Below, piece by piece: positions 1 through 7,230 of a DNA stretch of 24,407 nucleotides. This stretch comes from an uncultured Bilophila sp. GTDB lineage: Bacteria; Desulfobacterota; Desulfovibrionia; Desulfovibrionales; Desulfovibrionaceae. Positions within the stretch are counted from its first letter, which is position 1. Every line of letters starts with the position of its first letter. The notes under the pieces were generated by a model. That model searched no databases and had not been told where the DNA came from. It saw only the letters and a program-made list of their open reading frames with translations. The stretch spans positions 1-24,407 of the forward strand of contig CAUHBW010000007.1 of the NCBI GenBank assembly GCA_959604115.1. Direction: 5' to 3'. Both the position numbers and the translations under genes were made by a program.

Positions 1-246
1 GGCGGCGGGCGCGGCGCGGCCTTCTCCGTCGAGGTCTACGCGCAGGTTCCCTGCCTGATCTGGTCGCGGTCCGACAGGGACGTCAGGAGCGTCATGGTCA
101 TCGAGCTCATGGCCCTGCCCGAACCCGGCGTCCCGTTCACGTGGGAATGGGGCCTCTCCATGCAGGCGCAGGAAGTGCGCCTGACCTCCGCCGTCCCTTC
201 CGATCCGCGTATGGAAGCCTTGCTCCCCAAAGCGGTTTCCCGCTGA
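1..246 (+). CDS. C-terminal fragment of an unrecognised protein
   Basis: An open frame enters from the left edge and ends at TGA 244-246, giving 81 residues with no start in view. The visible part is rich in V, L, W and P (for example CLIWSRSDRD and PFTWEWGLSM) and has third-position GC bias like its neighbours, so it is probably the 3' end of a real gene. I recognise no family. It converges on the binding-protein gene that ends at 320, with a hairpin between the two. A long minus-strand open frame covers the same bases but looks like an arginine-rich GC shadow. The coding call is moderately sure and the function is unknown. Confidence 0.5.
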   Translation, partial: GGGRGAAFSVEVYAQVPCLIWSRSDRDVRSVMVIELMALPEPGVPFTWEWGLSMQAQEVRLTSAVPSDPRMEALLPKAVSR

Positions 247-266
247 CTTTCCTGACGATTGCCCAT

Positions 267-298
267 GAAAAAGGCGCCGCCCGCGAGGACGACGCCTT
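267..298 (-). terminator. Rho-independent terminator of the binding-protein gene
   Basis: On the minus strand, GGCGTCGTCC (296-287) pairs with GGGCGGCGCC (282-273) across a TCGC loop. The stem is 10 bp with two G-T pairs, followed by TTTTT (272-268). It lies just past the stop at 320 and may also stop the converging plus-strand gene. Confidence 0.8.
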
Positions 299-319
299 CC
301 GTTGCCTGAAAAAGCTCCG

Positions 320-1369
320 TCAGTGGCTGATGCCCTTGAGGAAGGAATCGTTCAGGTAGTCGAACGTGTTGAGGCTTTCGATGTCTTCCTGAGAGAGTTC
401 GCCGAGGCGGCCGTAGAAGGCGGTGATGCCGCGCAGCCAGTCCCTGAGGCTGCCCCGCTTGGGATTGAAGAGTTCGATCTGTTCGTCCAGCGGGAACAGA
501 GGATGGACGCGAAGGTCTTCCTCGGCCTCTTCCTCGGTCATAAGCTTGTTGGTCCAGACCTTGTTGAAGCGGATGTAGTCCTGCACGAAGGCCTTGAAGC
601 CGCGTTCCTGCATGTCGTTCACCACGCGCAGGTAGACGCGCAGGAAGGCGCGGACCTGTTCGGGGTTCTCGTCGGCGAAGGTGCGGTCGGCGAGCAGCAG
701 GATGGGCTGGCGGATGCCGCAGTCCGGGGAATTGGCGGCGAGCTTGAAGCCCTTCTTCTCCGCCGCATAGGTGGACGGAGCCCAGATGGAAATGGCTTCG
801 CCGAAGCCCTTGGCGAACATGTCCACGGCCGGGGCCGGCAGGACGTTCTGAATCTTCACGTCGGTTTCCTGAAGGCCGAGAATGTGCAGCCACGCGCTGA
901 CCAGATAGTGCGCGGAGGTCTTTTCCGGACACAGGATGATCTTGCCGCGCACGGCGTCGGCGTTGCCGTACACTTCCGGATAGTGGGCATTGACGCCCCT
1001 GGTCTTCAGGATCGGGCTGTCGGGCCGGACGTAGATGGCGTTGATCTCGGATTCGTCGTTGCCGATGCCGATGACGTAGTATTGTCCCTTTTGGGCGGAC
1101 ATGAGCGTGGGCACGGCGCCGCATCCGGCGATTTTCCATTGATAGTTGCCCTGCCGGGAAACGATTTTTTCGCCCGAACCGAAACGCAGCATGCGGATGT
1201 CGAGCCCGGCTTCCTTGTCCCAGCCCTTCTGCTTGGCATACCAGACCAGAAAGGCTTCATGTTCGCCGATCCAGGCGGTCTGCACCTGCTCGGCGGCCAC
1301 GGCGGGCCTTGCGGTCAGGCACAGGCTGAACGCAAGGGCCAGCAACCCCATCAACACGCGAAATCTCAT
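320..1369 (-). CDS. Periplasmic substrate-binding protein, sulfonate/nitrate/taurine (SsuA/TauA, NMT1-like) type
   Basis: This 349-residue protein begins with a Sec signal peptide (MRFRVLMGLLALAFSLCLTA, cleavage near AVA-AEQ at about residue 25). The mature part has the two-lobe binding-protein pattern of the SsuA/TauA/NMT1 group (HEAFLVWYAKQKGWDKEAGLDI near the start). The start is ATG 1369 with GAGGTG upstream. Family members bind sulfonates, nitrate, bicarbonate or thiamine precursors for ABC importers. No ABC permease or ATPase gene is in the window, so it is an orphan here. It has its own promoter and terminator and follows the terminator of the ligase genes. Its place beside sulfoacetate genes suggests a sulfonate ligand, but that is inference. 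Confidence 0.75.
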   Translation of the reverse strand: MRFRVLMGLLALAFSLCLTARPAVAAEQVQTAWIGEHEAFLVWYAKQKGWDKEAGLDIRMLRFGSGEKIVSRQGNYQWKIAGCGAVPTLMSAQKGQYYVIGIGNDESEINAIYVRPDSPILKTRGVNAHYPEVYGNADAVRGKIILCPEKTSAHYLVSAWLHILGLQETDVKIQNVLPAPAVDMFAKGFGEAISIWAPSTYAAEKKGFKLAANSPDCGIRQPILLLADRTFADENPEQVRAFLRVYLRVVNDMQERGFKAFVQDYIRFNKVWTNKLMTEEEAEEDLRVHPLFPLDEQIELFNPKRGSLRDWLRGITAFYGRLGELSQEDIESLNTFDYLNDSFLKGISH

Positions 1370-1445
1370 AGCTCACCTCTGGCTGGGGGGATGGTCCCGC
1401 CCGGTCGTAATGTTCTTCGGACCGCCGGAAGACGGCGGCGGGGGC

Positions 1446-1474
1446 ACCATACGATGGGAACGGTTTTTCGTCAA
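1446..1474 (-). promoter_or_regulatory. Sigma70-type promoter of the binding-protein gene
   Basis: On the minus strand, TTGACG (1474-1469) is followed by 17 bp and TATGGT (1451-1446), 77 bp before the start codon. It lies just downstream of the terminator at 1493-1523, so the gene seems to be transcribed separately from the ligase genes. Confidence 0.55.
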
Positions 1475-1492
1475 AGCGCTGGCGCGGATGCG

Positions 1493-1523
1493 AAAAGGGA
1501 GCGCCCCCGCGAAGGGGCGCTCC
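1493..1523 (-). terminator. Rho-independent terminator after the CoA-ligase genes
   Basis: On the minus strand, GGAGCGCCCC (1523-1514) and GGGGCGCTCC (1507-1498) form a perfect 10-bp stem, with TTTT at 1496-1493. It lies 7 bp past the alpha-subunit stop. Confidence 0.85.
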
Positions 1524-1529
1524 GTGGGG

Positions 1530-2411
1530 TTATCCCAAGAATTCCTTGAGCAGTTCGCCCACCTGACTCGGGCGCTGGGCGACCTTGCCGCCCGCCTTGG
1601 TGAGGGCTTCGGTCTTGCCCTTCACGGTGCCGCGTCCGCCGGTGACGATGGCTCCGGCGTGGCCCATGCGCTTGCCTTCGGGAGCCGTGCGCCCGCCCAT
1701 GAAGGCGACGAGGGGCTTGGTGAAGACCTTGGCCTCCATCGCTTCGGCGACTTCCTCTTCCATCGTGCCGCCGAGTTCGCCGATGATGACCACGGCGTGG
1801 GTGTCGGGGTCGGCTTCGTACAGGGGGAGGAGTTCGGCGAACCGGGTTCCCGGAACGGGGTCGCCGCCCACGCCGATGAGGGTGGTGACGCCGAAGCCGC
1901 CCTTGACGATTTCGGCGGTGACTTCATTGGTGAGCGAGCCGCTGCGGGTCATGACGCCGACGTGGCCCTTCTTGTATACGCGGTCGATCCAGTAGGGGAT
2001 GGTGCCGAGCATGGCTTCGCCCACGGAGATGATGCCCGAGGTGTTGCCGCCCACGACCATCGCGCCGCAGGAGAGGGCCGCCCGGCGGATTTGGACGGCT
2101 TCGTGCAGCGGAATGCCGTCGGCGATGGTGCAAATCTTTCTGATGCCCGCGTCGAGGGCTTCGAACACGGCGTCCTTGGTGAACTTGGGGGGCACGAAAA
2201 GCATGGCGACGTCGGCGGGATGGTCCTTCATGCCGCGCCGGACGGAGTGGTAGACGGGGATGCCGTCCACGTCCTGCCCTTCCTTGCCGGGGGTGACGCC
2301 GAAGACGACCTGCGTGCCCATGTCTTTCATGTGCTTGGCCCAGAACGCGCCTTCCTTGCCGGTGACGCCCTGCACGACCACGCGCGAATCCTTATGGATG
2401 AAAATGCTCAT
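1530..2411 (-). CDS. ADP-forming acyl-CoA ligase alpha subunit, SucD-like; probable sulfoacetate-CoA ligase
   Basis: This 293-residue protein has the SucD layout: an N-terminal CoA-binding Rossmann domain (GVTGKEGAFW about 15-24), a ligase domain, and the phosphohistidine loop RTAPEGKRMGHAGAIV with His251. The family forms an acyl-CoA from an acid, CoA and ATP through phospho-His, with the beta subunit. The usual succinyl-CoA synthetase motif NCPG is NTSG here (about 123-126), which argues against plain succinate. The start codon overlaps the beta-subunit stop (ATGA, 2411-2408), so the subunits are translationally coupled. With the acylating aldehyde dehydrogenase upstream, sulfoacetate is the likely acid (SauD or SqwKL-like role). 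The family call is firm; the substrate is inferred. Confidence 0.8.
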   Translation of the reverse strand: MSIFIHKDSRVVVQGVTGKEGAFWAKHMKDMGTQVVFGVTPGKEGQDVDGIPVYHSVRRGMKDHPADVAMLFVPPKFTKDAVFEALDAGIRKICTIADGIPLHEAVQIRRAALSCGAMVVGGNTSGIISVGEAMLGTIPYWIDRVYKKGHVGVMTRSGSLTNEVTAEIVKGGFGVTTLIGVGGDPVPGTRFAELLPLYEADPDTHAVVIIGELGGTMEEEVAEAMEAKVFTKPLVAFMGGRTAPEGKRMGHAGAIVTGGRGTVKGKTEALTKAGGKVAQRPSQVGELLKEFLG

Positions 2412-3532
2412 TGGGCCCTCCCGGCAGCGATATCCACAGCCCGCTGTACGGCTTCTTCAGTGTTGGTCAGGGGTTCAAGTCCGGCGTCGCGCAGGATTTT
2501 GAAGGCTTCGTCCTCGTTGGTGCCCCGGATGCAGGTGACGATGGGCTGCTTGGGCTGGTGGACCTTGATGGCTTCCACGAGGCCCTGCGCCATGACGTCC
2601 GCGCGGGCGATGGTGCCGAAGGTGACCACGAGGATGACCTTGCTCGGGGTCATGAGGCAGAGTTCCATGGTGCGGACGGCCTTGGTGTAGTTGGCCCCGC
2701 CGAATTCCACATAGGTCGCGGGGTTGCCGCCCGCGTCGTTAATGAGGTCGAAGACGGTGGTGGTCAGGCCCGCGCCCGCGCACATCAGGGCGATGTCGCC
2801 CTTGAACTGGAGGTACGGGATGCCTTCCTGCGCGGCTTCGAATTCGACTTCGGAGTCGAAGTAGTCGCGGGTGAGCGGGTAGTGGGGCTGCCGCCACACG
2901 GAGTTGTCGTCGATGATCAGCTTGCCGTCGCCCGCGATGGCCTTGCCGTCCCTGGTGATGAACAGGGGGTTGATTTCCGCGAGTTGGGCGTCGTAGGCGC
3001 GGAAGGTCTTGTAGAGGCCGCGCACGACGGCTCCCACCTGCTTGCCGAGGTCGCCGGACAGGCCCATGCCGTAGATGAGGTTGTTGACGTGGTAGCCGCC
3101 GAGGCCCTCGGCGATGTCCACACGGACGGTGACGATCTTTTCAGGCGCGGTGGCGGCGAGCTTCTCGATTTCGACGCCGCCCTCGGCGCAGCCGATGAGC
3201 ATGATTTTGGATTCCACCGGGTCCACGGTGATGGAGAGGTAGATTTCGCGGTCGATGTCCACGGCTTCTTCGACGAGGAGCATGCGGACGTTGTGTTCGG
3301 ACTCGAACAGGGCCTTGGCGGTGGCTCTGGCGTTTTCGGCGTCCTTCACGACCTTGATGAGCCCGGCCTTGCCGCGCCCGCCGCGCAGCACCTGCGACTT
3401 GAGCACGCACGGGAAGCCGACTTCCGCGAACGCGCCGTCCAGTTCGTCCATACCGCGTACCAGCACGCCCTTCGGGGTCGGCAGGCCTTTGTCGCGGAAG
3501 GCTTCCTTCGCCTGGTATTCAAACAGCTTCAT
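2408..3532 (-). CDS. ADP-forming acyl-CoA ligase beta subunit, SucC-like; probable sulfoacetate-CoA ligase
   Basis: This 374-residue protein starts at MKLFEYQAKEAF (ATG 3532), with AGGA 6 bp upstream. A longer open frame reaching 3661 adds only Pro/Gly/Arg-rich sequence from GC-rich dyads and was rejected. The N-terminal ATP-grasp domain is clear (LRGGRGKAG, EGGVEIEKLAA, LAEINPLFITRDGKAIAGDGKL). The C-terminal flavodoxin-like ligase domain has drifted from SucC: the loop usually ending in FGGI reads FGTI, and GGGATKE is replaced by GGANYTK. E. coli SucC is slightly longer (388 residues). The pair would activate a carboxylic acid to its CoA thioester, or run in reverse to make ATP. Sulfoacetate is inferred from the neighbours; a citric-acid-cycle enzyme is the alternative. 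Confidence 0.8.
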   Translation of the reverse strand: MKLFEYQAKEAFRDKGLPTPKGVLVRGMDELDGAFAEVGFPCVLKSQVLRGGRGKAGLIKVVKDAENARATAKALFESEHNVRMLLVEEAVDIDREIYLSITVDPVESKIMLIGCAEGGVEIEKLAATAPEKIVTVRVDIAEGLGGYHVNNLIYGMGLSGDLGKQVGAVVRGLYKTFRAYDAQLAEINPLFITRDGKAIAGDGKLIIDDNSVWRQPHYPLTRDYFDSEVEFEAAQEGIPYLQFKGDIALMCAGAGLTTTVFDLINDAGGNPATYVEFGGANYTKAVRTMELCLMTPSKVILVVTFGTIARADVMAQGLVEAIKVHQPKQPIVTCIRGTNEDEAFKILRDAGLEPLTNTEEAVQRAVDIAAGRAQ

Positions 3533-3566
3533 GGCAGTTCCTTTGGGAGAGGACGCCTCCGGCGGC

Positions 3567-3616
3567 AAGGGGGCGCCGCCCCCTTGACCCCCGCCGGGGG
3601 GCATGATGCCCCCCGG
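3567..3616. repeat. Two adjacent GC-rich dyads before the ligase beta gene
   Basis: The first dyad is AAGGGGG-N5-CCCCCTT (3567-3585). The second has perfect 11-bp arms, CCGGGGGGCAT (3594-3604) and ATGCCCCCCGG (3606-3616), around one base. They lie 35-85 bp upstream of the beta-subunit start, inside its probable leader. They have no U tract. They may be REP-like elements or affect mRNA processing. Confidence 0.6.
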
Positions 3617-3760
3617 ACCCCCTCTTCGCCGCCGCGCTCCTGTTGGCGGAGGGTGCGGCATGTCGGGAGGTCTGGCGTTTCTCTTTGTGTTTGTTGTGTC
3701 TTTGGGAAAAAGTCGCAGCGCGTCTTTTTCTTTTTTCCGTAATCAGGAAAACCTGCGGAC

Positions 3761-3882
3761 AGGGATTCGATAAAGTCAAAAAATTTGGGATGATGAGGGT
3801 CTGGCGAAGGGGAGACGGAAGCCAGTGGGGGTGCTCTCCCCCCTACAGAAGGGTTCCTTCTCCCCTTCCCCAGTCTTCATAT
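3761..3882 (-). repeat. Dispersed 3'-end repeat, divergent copy after sauS
   Basis: Read on the minus strand, the copy begins about 15-25 bp past the sauS stop with TGGGGAAGGGGAGAAGGAAC. It continues through CTTCTGTAG and ends with GACTTTATCGAATCCCT (3777-3761). That 17-mer is identical to the end of the copy at 14797-14891. The central stem differs from the other copies (AGAAGG-N3-CCTTCT and GGGGG-N6-CCCCC). Together with the dyads at 3567-3616, it fills most of the 363-bp gap between sauS and the ligase genes. I see no convincing promoter there. Confidence 0.6.
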
Positions 3883-3895
3883 CCCGTTCATCTTC

Positions 3896-5290
3896 TTATT
3901 TGCCGTACTTCTTCCAGAAGTCGCCCCACATGTCTTCGTCGGTGAAGGTCCATGGCTCCACGGGTTCGTTGACCCATGTGACGTTGATGAAGTGCCGCCA
4001 ATGGACGTTTTCGGTGGTGCTGTTGCCGCCCCATGTCCCGCAGCCGAGGGTGGCCGTGGAGGGCATGCGGTTGAAGGGGTGTCCGCCGTTGCCCGCGCTC
4101 ATGGACTGGCGTACGGTGACGCGGGACGACTTCATGTTGTTGCCGAGATATTCGATGTACTCGCGCTTGTGGGTATGGATGCCGCAGGAGTGCCCGCGCC
4201 CGACGAGGTTGGTCAGCTCGACGAGGATGCGGTAGGCGTCCATGAAGTCCTTGGCATTGTAGACGGTCAGGACCGGGGAAATCTTTTCGTCGTGGAACTT
4301 GTCGAACACGATGGGTTCCGTACCCTCGACGAGCAGGATGTCCGTGCCTTCGGGGATGCTGATGCCCGCGCCGTCCGCGATGACCTGCGCCGACTTGGCG
4401 ATGATGCCGGGATTGAGCGCGACCTTGCCCTTCGCATTGAGCTTCCACATGTGGTTCTGGAGCTTTTCGCGGTCCTCGCCGGTGACGAGGTGGCAGTGGT
4501 TCTTCTTCATTTCGGCCATGAACTGGTCGTAGACGGCCTCGACCGGGATGACCGCGTTTTCGGACGAGCACGAGGTGGCGTAGTCGAACAGCTTGCTGCC
4601 GCAGATCATCTTGGCGGCTTCGGCGACGTCGGCGTCTTCGGCGACGATGGCGCAGGCGTTGCCCTGCCCGACGCCGTAGGCCGGGGTGCCGCTGGAGTAG
4701 GCGGCCCGCACCACCTGACCGCTGCCGGTGGCGACGATGAGGTCGGAAACCTTCATGAGTTCGGTGATGGCTTCGCGGCTCGGGTCTTCAAGAACCTGAA
4801 TGAGGTCTTCGGGGGCTCCGACCTTGCGCAGGCCCGCGCGCATCATGTCGATGGCCTCGGTGGTGCATTTCAGGGCGCGGGAACTGGGCTTGAAGATGAC
4901 CGCGTTGCGGCCCTTGAGAATGCCGATGGCCTTGCCGCCGCAGGTGGCGGTGGGGTTGGTCGCCGGGAGGATGGCGCAGACCACGCCCACGGGCTTGGCG
5001 TACTTGGAGATGCCGTTCTTTTCGTCGCGCTCGATGAGGCCCACGCTCTTGGCGCCCTTGACGTCATGCAGCACGCCGCCGACCTTCCGCTTGTGCTTGA
5101 TGATCTTGCTTTCGACGTTGCCGAAGCCGGTTTCCTCGACGGCCATCTTGGCGAGCTTGGCGATGTTCTCGTCCTCGTAGACTTCCCAGCCTATGGCGAG
5201 ACAGACTTCGTCGATCTGTTCCTGCGTATAGTCGTTGATGGCTTCCTGCGCCTTGCGGGCCAACTCCATCTGTTCGCTCACGGTCTTCAT
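3896..5290 (-). CDS. sauS: CoA-acylating sulfoacetaldehyde dehydrogenase (SauS/SqwD type)
   Basis: This 464-residue cytosolic enzyme is an acylating member of the aldehyde dehydrogenase superfamily. It has a nucleotide-binding segment (KPVGVVCAILPATNPTATCG, about 99-118), a GSG motif near 189-191 and the catalytic Cys241 in YATSCSSENAV. The C-terminal GCGTWGGNSTTENVHWRHFI is, as far as I recall, characteristic of proteins annotated as sulfoacetaldehyde dehydrogenase (acylating, EC 1.2.1.81). It interconverts sulfoacetyl-CoA and sulfoacetaldehyde with NAD(P)(H). The start ATG 5290 has AAGGAG 7 bp upstream. A sigma54 promoter and a distant dyad precede it, and the CoA ligase genes lie downstream on the same strand. 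A different acyl-CoA/aldehyde pair is possible, but the TTT and sulfonate context supports sulfoacetate. Confidence 0.75.
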   Translation of the reverse strand: MKTVSEQMELARKAQEAINDYTQEQIDEVCLAIGWEVYEDENIAKLAKMAVEETGFGNVESKIIKHKRKVGGVLHDVKGAKSVGLIERDEKNGISKYAKPVGVVCAILPATNPTATCGGKAIGILKGRNAVIFKPSSRALKCTTEAIDMMRAGLRKVGAPEDLIQVLEDPSREAITELMKVSDLIVATGSGQVVRAAYSSGTPAYGVGQGNACAIVAEDADVAEAAKMICGSKLFDYATSCSSENAVIPVEAVYDQFMAEMKKNHCHLVTGEDREKLQNHMWKLNAKGKVALNPGIIAKSAQVIADGAGISIPEGTDILLVEGTEPIVFDKFHDEKISPVLTVYNAKDFMDAYRILVELTNLVGRGHSCGIHTHKREYIEYLGNNMKSSRVTVRQSMSAGNGGHPFNRMPSTATLGCGTWGGNSTTENVHWRHFINVTWVNEPVEPWTFTDEDMWGDFWKKYGK

Positions 5291-5382
5291 GAAAAAGCTC
5301 CTTTGTGATCGCTGCTGGAAATGTATCGGGCCGTCCGGGGAGAACGGCGTCCGGTGACCTCTTGTTCGTTCACCTTTTCACA

Positions 5383-5399
5383 TAGCAGATAGCGTGCCG
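5383..5399 (-). promoter_or_regulatory. Sigma54 (-24/-12) promoter of sauS
   Basis: On the minus strand, CGGCACGCTATCTGCT (5399-5384) has GG and GC exactly 10 bp apart. It matches 11 of 12 or nearly so, with two mismatches to TGGCACG-N4-TTGCW. The expected leader is about 83 nt. A second, weaker match (CGGCACAACCCGTGC, 5435-5421) has the same GG-N10-GC spacing. Confidence 0.7.
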
Positions 5400-5474
5400 T
5401 TATGATGCGAAAAACGGCTCGCACGGGTTGTGCCGAGGAAATGCTGTATTTTTCACAAGTTAGAAAGCGGAAGG

Positions 5475-5494
5475 AAAAGAGCGGCCTGCGCCGC
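5475..5494 (-). terminator. Possible weak terminator between tctC and sauS
   Basis: On the minus strand, GCGGC and GCCGC (arms 5494-5490 and 5485-5481) form a 5-bp stem followed by TCTTTT. It could stop transcripts from the TTT operon before the sauS promoter. The stem is short. Confidence 0.35.
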
Positions 5495-5537
5495 CTCTAC
5501 CGGTGAGTGTCGTAAAAGAAAGACATGTCTGTAGACC

Positions 5538-5555
5538 TGTCCGGGAATCCGGACA
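5538..5555. promoter_or_regulatory. Candidate activator site (UAS), TGTCC-N8-GGACA, for sauS
   Basis: The dyad is TGTCC-GGGAATCC-GGACA, and its arms extend to CTGTCCGG/CCGGACAG (5537-5556). It lies about 140-157 bp upstream of the sauS -24 element, normal enhancer range for a sigma54 activator. The same TGTCC-N8-GGACA layout occurs upstream of the TTT operon. A further palindrome, AGACATGTCT (5521-5530), sits beside it. Confidence 0.55.
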
Positions 5556-5658
5556 GTCAGGCCGGGCGGGCCGGAAATGCGGACGGGTTCCGGGAGGAGC
5601 GGCGGAGAGGTCAGGGAAGGGCAAGCGGGAAACGCTTTCGGGGAGAGCGGGGACGCGC

Positions 5659-5736
5659 GCGAAGCCGGAGAGTCCGCTCTCCGGCTTCGCAGGGACGGCC
5701 TTTCGGCCTCGGGACGGGAAAGACACGTCTTTCCCG
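5659..5736. repeat. Three tandem hairpins after tctC
   Basis: In order there are: perfect 14-bp arms (GCGAAGCCGGAGAG, 5659-5672, and 5677-5690) around TCCG; GGCC-TTTC-GGCC (about 5697-5708); and 10-bp arms CGGGAAAGAC/GTCTTTCCCG (5715-5736). None has a clear U tract on either strand. They lie 14-90 bp past the tctC stop and may protect or end the transporter mRNA. With the promoter and dyad, they account for the 459-bp gap. Confidence 0.6.
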
Positions 5737-5749
5737 GTGGCTTTGGGGA

Positions 5750-6721
5750 TTACTTCCGCAGATCGGACAGCAGGGCCTTGAGGGTTTCGTGCTTCTTCTG
5801 GAACATTTCCTGAACCTGCGCGCGGTCGAGGATCAGCATGGGGCTGCCGCTGTCGTGCATGCGCTTGACGACTTCGGAGTCGTTGAACATGACGGGCACG
5901 ATCTTGGCGGCCTTGTCCACGATGCTCTGATCGACGCCCTTGGGCAGCGCGTAGCCGCGGAAGTTCACGCTGGCGTCGTCCACTTCGTAGCCGAGCTCCT
6001 TGAGGGTGGGCACGTCGGGCAGGTATTCATGGCGCTTCACGTCGGCGATGGCGAGGATGGTCAGGCGATCCTGCGAACGGTAGACGTCGGCGAGGTTGTT
6101 GAATCCGGCGATGACCTTGCCGCTCAGGACGTTCTGGATGGCTTCGGTGCCGCCCTTTTCGGGGATGTAGCTCATTTTGACGCCGGCGGCCTTCTGGAGC
6201 TGGAGGGTCGCGATGTGGTGGCCCACATAGAGGCCCGCGCCGTTGATGGTGACCTTGCCGGGGTTTTCCTTGGCGAACGTCATGAGTTCGTCGACGGTCT
6301 TGTACTTGCTGTTCTTGGGAACGATGAGGACGGCGGGGTCCGCGCCCCAGTTGGCGAGGGGTTCGAAGGTGTCCACGCTGAACTTGGTCTTGTTCACGAT
6401 GGACTGGGCGATGAAGTGGGGCATGTTGTAGGCGGTCATGGTCAGGCCGTCCTTGCTGCCGCGTTCCATGACCCAGTTCCAGCCGGTCATGCCGCCCGCG
6501 CCGGGCTTGTTGAGGATGACGATGGGCTGGCCGAAATACTTTTTGTCCTGCGCCACGAGGGCGGAGAGGCGCGCCTGAAGGTCGGTGGCGCCGCCGGGCG
6601 TGTAACAGACCACGAGGCTGATGGGGCCGGACGGATAGGAGTCGGCGGGGCTTTCGGCCTTGGCGAAGGTGGCGCCGAGCAGCAGGGCCGCACAGAACAG
6701 GGTGGCGAGAAGGCGTCTCAT
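5750..6721 (-). CDS. tctC: TTT transporter periplasmic solute-binding protein (TctC/Bug family)
   Basis: This 323-residue protein has the usual length of the TctC/Bug family. A signal peptide (MRRLLATLFCAALLLGATFA, cleavage after about AKA-22) is followed by the family pattern YPSGPISLVVCYTPGGATDLQAR and a strongly conserved KPGAGGMTGWNWV segment. The start ATG 6721 has AGGAGG 5 bp upstream. The frame stays open far upstream, to 7852, but that extension only runs antiparallel to the coding frames of tctB and tctA. It is the last gene of the transporter operon, 41 bp after tctB. Bug proteins bind carboxylates, and TTT systems for C3 sulfonates such as sulfolactate have been proposed. Sulfoacetate is the inferred ligand here. 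Confidence 0.9.
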   Translation of the reverse strand: MRRLLATLFCAALLLGATFAKAESPADSYPSGPISLVVCYTPGGATDLQARLSALVAQDKKYFGQPIVILNKPGAGGMTGWNWVMERGSKDGLTMTAYNMPHFIAQSIVNKTKFSVDTFEPLANWGADPAVLIVPKNSKYKTVDELMTFAKENPGKVTINGAGLYVGHHIATLQLQKAAGVKMSYIPEKGGTEAIQNVLSGKVIAGFNNLADVYRSQDRLTILAIADVKRHEYLPDVPTLKELGYEVDDASVNFRGYALPKGVDQSIVDKAAKIVPVMFNDSEVVKRMHDSGSPMLILDRAQVQEMFQKKHETLKALLSDLRK

Positions 6722-6762
6722 GGTTCCTCCTGAGAAGGGTTGGTGTGCTGTATCGGAAGGCG

Positions 6763-7218
6763 TCAGATGCCGAGGATGCCCTTGGGAATCTGGACGGCCA
6801 GCAGGACGGTGAACAGGCAGTACAGGAAGGCGATGCACAGGAAACAGACAAGGATGCGCTTGGCCGCGCCCTTCAGGGTGACCTGCATCGGCTGCGCGAG
6901 CAGCGTGGCGAGGATGAAGTAGACGAGGGAGCCGGGGTAGAAGCCCACGGTCTGGAGCGTGAGCAGATAGATCACGGTCAGGGCGAACAGGATGAGCACG
7001 CGCCACAGGGGATAGCCCTTGAGGCTCATCTTGACGTCCATCTTCGCGGCGTGGCGCAGACCGGCGAGGACGTATTGGCCGACGTTGAAGACGCCCATGC
7101 AGATCAGCAGCAGGAGCGGGACGACCTGCGATTCGCCTTCGAGGTGGGTCAGGGGAACGGCGAAGCAGACGATGATCGCGGTCATGACCAGCGCGCTGAA
7201 GAATTCCTTGTACAGCAT
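6763..7218 (-). CDS. tctB: TTT transporter small membrane subunit TctB
   Basis: This 151-residue protein has four hydrophobic segments (about 7-25, 32-52, 70-108 as two spans, and 124-145), the normal layout of TctB. It acts with TctA in the inner membrane as a cation-driven importer fed by TctC. The start ATG 7218 has AGGAG 6 bp upstream and lies 12 bp after the tctA stop, so the genes are one operon. TctB sequences vary widely, so the call rests on size, membrane segments and position between tctA and tctC. Confidence 0.85.
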   Translation of the reverse strand: MLYKEFFSALVMTAIIVCFAVPLTHLEGESQVVPLLLLICMGVFNVGQYVLAGLRHAAKMDVKMSLKGYPLWRVLILFALTVIYLLTLQTVGFYPGSLVYFILATLLAQPMQVTLKGAAKRILVCFLCIAFLYCLFTVLLAVQIPKGILGI

Positions 7219-7230
7219 GATCGACTCCTG

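Noticed and set aside
302..2690. Long plus-strand open frames opposite the binding-protein and ligase genes
   Set aside because: They are His/Asp/Gly/Val-rich antisense shadows of GC-rich coding sequence, with no family motifs. The minus-strand frames carry clear domains and ribosome binding sites.
3533..3661. N-terminal extension of the ligase beta subunit
   Set aside because: It is made of the GC-rich dyads translated as Pro/Gly/Arg. SucC-like proteins begin at MKLFEYQAKEAF, where the ribosome binding site also is.
5538..5555. The shared dyad as a NifA site
   Set aside because: NifA sites are TGT-N10-ACA. Here the spacing between TGT and ACA is 12, so the GAF-type regulator is the less likely binder.
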